A stretch of DNA of 6,991 nt, taken from positions 1-6,991 of the forward strand of contig JBMOGA010000111.1 of NCBI GenBank assembly GCA_049318625.1, in the 5' to 3' direction. Made by a program: the position numbers and the translations under genes. Origin of the DNA: JBMOGA01 sp049318625. Lineage in GTDB: Bacteria; Pseudomonadota; Alphaproteobacteria; Rhizobiales; Hyphomicrobiaceae. The notes under the pieces are model-generated. The model saw only the letters and a program-made list of their open reading frames with translations. It was not told where the DNA came from and made no database searches. Below are positions 5,330 to 6,991 of this stretch, piece after piece; the first letter of the stretch is position 1, and each line of letters opens with the position of its first letter.

Positions 5330-6991
5330 GGCGTCGTTGGCCATGCCGGCGCGGCCGAGGGCGCCGAGCGCCGTCGCGACGATGCCCGAAGCGCCGAGGC
5401 CGGCGCGTTCGTACATCCGCTCGGGCTTGTCGTGCTCCAGGAACACGTCCGGCAGCACCATGGGCCGCACCTTGAGGCCGCGGTCGAGCAGGCCCGTCTC
5501 CGCAAGGTCGTGGAGCACGAACGAGCCGAAGCCGCCGATGGAACCTTCCTCGACGGTGATCAGCACCTCGTGCTCGCGGGCGAGACGGTGGAGCAGGTCG
5601 CGATCGAGCGGCTTGGCGAAACGGGCGTCCGCGACGGTGGTCGATAGCCCCATGGCGGCGAGCTGGTCGGCCGCCTTCAAGGCATCGGCGAGACGGGTGC
5701 CGAGCGAGAAGATCGCGATGCGGGTGCCCTCGCGCAGGATGCGGCCGCGGCCGATCTCCAGGGGACGGCCGATCTCCGGCATCTCGATGCCGACGCCCTC
5801 GCCGCGCGGATAGCGGAACGCGGACGGCCGGTCGTCGATGGCGGCGGCGGTCGCCACCATGTGCTTGAGTTCGGCCTCGTCGGCGGCGGCCATGACCACC
5901 ATGCCGGGCAGGGTGCCGAGATAGGCGACGTCGAAGGCGCCGGCATGCGTCGCGCCGTCGGCGCCGACGAGGCCGGCGCGGTCGATGGCGAAACGGACGG
6001 GGAGGCCCTGGATGGCCACGTCGTGAACGACCTGATCGTACGCGCGCTGCAGGAACGTCGAGTAGATGGCGCAGAACGGCTTGAACCCTTCGGTGGCGAG
6101 GCCGGCCGCGAAGGTGACGGCGTGCTGCTCGGCGATGCCGACGTCGAAGGTGCGCGCGGGGAAGCGCTCGCCGAACAGGTCGAGGCCGGTGCCGGACGGC
6201 ATGGCGGCGGTGACGGCGACGATCCGGTCGTCGGTCTCGGCGGCCTGGATCAGGCTGTCCGCGAACACCTTGGTGTAGCTCGGCGCGTTCGGCTTCGCCT
6301 TCACCTGGGCGCCGGTGATGACGTTGAACTTGTTGACGCCGTGGTATTTGTCGCTCGACTCCTCCGCTGGCGGATAGCCTTTGCCCTTCTTGGTGATCAC
6401 GTGGATCAGGATCGGGCCCTGGCGGGCGTCGCGGACGTTCTTCAGTACGGCGAGTAATTCGTCGAGGTTGTGACCGTCGATCGGGCCGACGTAGTAGAAG
6501 CCGAGCTCCTCGAACCAGGCGCCGCCCTGCCAGAGGTGGCGGGTGTACTCCTCGACGCGGGCGGCGCGCCGCTCCCAGCTCTTTGGCAGGCGCTTGGCGA
6601 GCTGCTTGGCGATGTCGCGCACGTAGAAATAGGGGCCGCTCGACGTGATGCGCGCGAGATAGGACGACAGCGCGCCGGTCGGCGGGGCGATCGACATGTC
6701 GTTGTCGTTGAGGATCACGATCAGACGGCTGTCCATGGCGCCGGCGTTGTTGATCGCCTCGTAGGCCATGCCGGCGCTCATGGCGCCATCGCCGATGACA
6801 CAGACCACGTTGTTGTGGCCGCCCTTGAGGTCGCGCGCCACGGCCATGCCGAGGCCGGCGGAAATCGAGGTCGAGGAGTGGGCGGCGCCGAACGGATCGT
6901 AGGGGCTCTCGGTGCGCCGCGTGAAGCCGGATAGGCCGCCGCCCTGGCGCAGCGTGCGGATGCGGTCGCGCCGGCCGGTCAGGATCTTGTG
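5318..6991 (-). CDS. dxs: 1-deoxy-D-xylulose-5-phosphate synthase, N-terminus beyond the window
   Basis: Dxs condenses pyruvate and D-glyceraldehyde 3-phosphate, using thiamine diphosphate and Mg2+. This is the first step of the cytosolic MEP route to isoprenoids, and its product also feeds thiamine and pyridoxal synthesis. The 557 residues present begin HKILTGRRDRIRTLRQGGG, a hallmark Dxs segment, and run to the stop at 5318. About 82 residues are missing by comparison with the E. coli enzyme. The internal ATG at 6847 is not the start, since family-specific sequence continues upstream of it. Visible motifs (numbered from the first residue present): YDPFGAAHSSTSISAGLGMA (31-50), thiamine diphosphate motif GDGAMSAG to NN (67-82), and DVGIAEQHAVTFAAG (283-297) with the catalytic Glu at 288. 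Further on are Tyr 310 and DRAGLVGADGATHAG (337-351), holding Arg 338, Asp 345 and His 349. By my alignment these match E. coli Glu370, Tyr392, Arg420, Asp427 and His431. The C-terminal transketolase domain is intact. No frameshift is seen. Its promoter lies outside the window. Confidence 0.97.
   Translation of the reverse strand, partial: HKILTGRRDRIRTLRQGGGLSGFTRRTESPYDPFGAAHSSTSISAGLGMAVARDLKGGHNNVVCVIGDGAMSAGMAYEAINNAGAMDSRLIVILNDNDMSIAPPTGALSSYLARITSSGPYFYVRDIAKQLAKRLPKSWERRAARVEEYTRHLWQGGAWFEELGFYYVGPIDGHNLDELLAVLKNVRDARQGPILIHVITKKGKGYPPAEESSDKYHGVNKFNVITGAQVKAKPNAPSYTKVFADSLIQAAETDDRIVAVTAAMPSGTGLDLFGERFPARTFDVGIAEQHAVTFAAGLATEGFKPFCAIYSTFLQRAYDQVVHDVAIQGLPVRFAIDRAGLVGADGATHAGAFDVAYLGTLPGMVVMAAADEAELKHMVATAAAIDDRPSAFRYPRGEGVGIEMPEIGRPLEIGRGRILREGTRIAIFSLGTRLADALKAADQLAAMGLSTTVADARFAKPLDRDLLHRLAREHEVLITVEEGSIGGFGSFVLHDLAETGLLDRGLKVRPMVLPDVFLEHDKPERMYERAGLGASGIVATALGALGRAGMANDAGRA

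Noticed and set aside
5861..6934. Plus-strand frames (5861-6457 and 6470-6934) antisense to dxs
   Set aside because: They are Gly/Ala/Asp/Val-rich shadows of a strongly conserved enzyme gene on the minus strand.
1..6991. CRISPR array, tRNA or rRNA gene, integrase, transposase, phage or defence genes
   Set aside because: I looked on both strands and found no regularly spaced repeats, cloverleaf-like sequence or matching protein motifs. The content is housekeeping and conserved-hypothetical genes.

Overview
The window is GC-rich (roughly two thirds G+C by eye) and looks chromosomal. It most resembles an alphaproteobacterium, probably Hyphomicrobiales (Rhizobiales). The grounds are the base composition, an alphaproteobacterial-looking Dxs, an ABC1-family kinase-like protein of COQ8 type, and a DUF2189 membrane protein. 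I infer this from sequence character alone and cannot name a genus.

Layout from left to right: (1) bases 1-289 hold no gene I can support. (2) 290-946, minus: a small exported protein of unknown function with six cysteines after its signal peptide. (3) 947-1304: intergenic, with a small nested inverted repeat upstream of gene 2. (4) 1305-2138, minus: a multi-pass DUF2189 membrane protein. (5) 2139-2328: intergenic, with a short tandem repeat. (6) 2329-3612, minus: a 12-helix MFS transporter of unknown substrate. (7) 3613-3873: a divergent intergenic region where the same 9-mer (GATCACACC) lies about 50 bases upstream of both flanking starts, in the same orientation relative to each gene. (8) 3874-5235, plus: an ABC1/AarF/UbiB-family protein kinase-like gene. 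(9) 5236-5317: an 82-base convergent gap with a possible hairpin. (10) 5318 to the right edge, minus: dxs, the first enzyme of the MEP isoprenoid pathway, with its N-terminus cut off by the window.

Functional links are loose. Dxs feeds the isoprenoid precursors that become the ubiquinone side chain, and ABC1/COQ8-type proteins support ubiquinone synthesis, so the right half has a plausible isoprenoid-quinone theme. The two genes are convergent and are not an operon. The three minus-strand genes on the left are 190 and 358 bases apart and are probably separate transcription units.

I see no rRNA, tRNA, CRISPR array, transposase, integrase, phage gene or defence system. The window reads as ordinary chromosome, and I do not claim a new system. 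The points most worth a second look are the matched 9-mers in the divergent promoter region, the altered KxGQ motif of the ABC1 protein, and the uncharacterised cysteine-containing exported protein.
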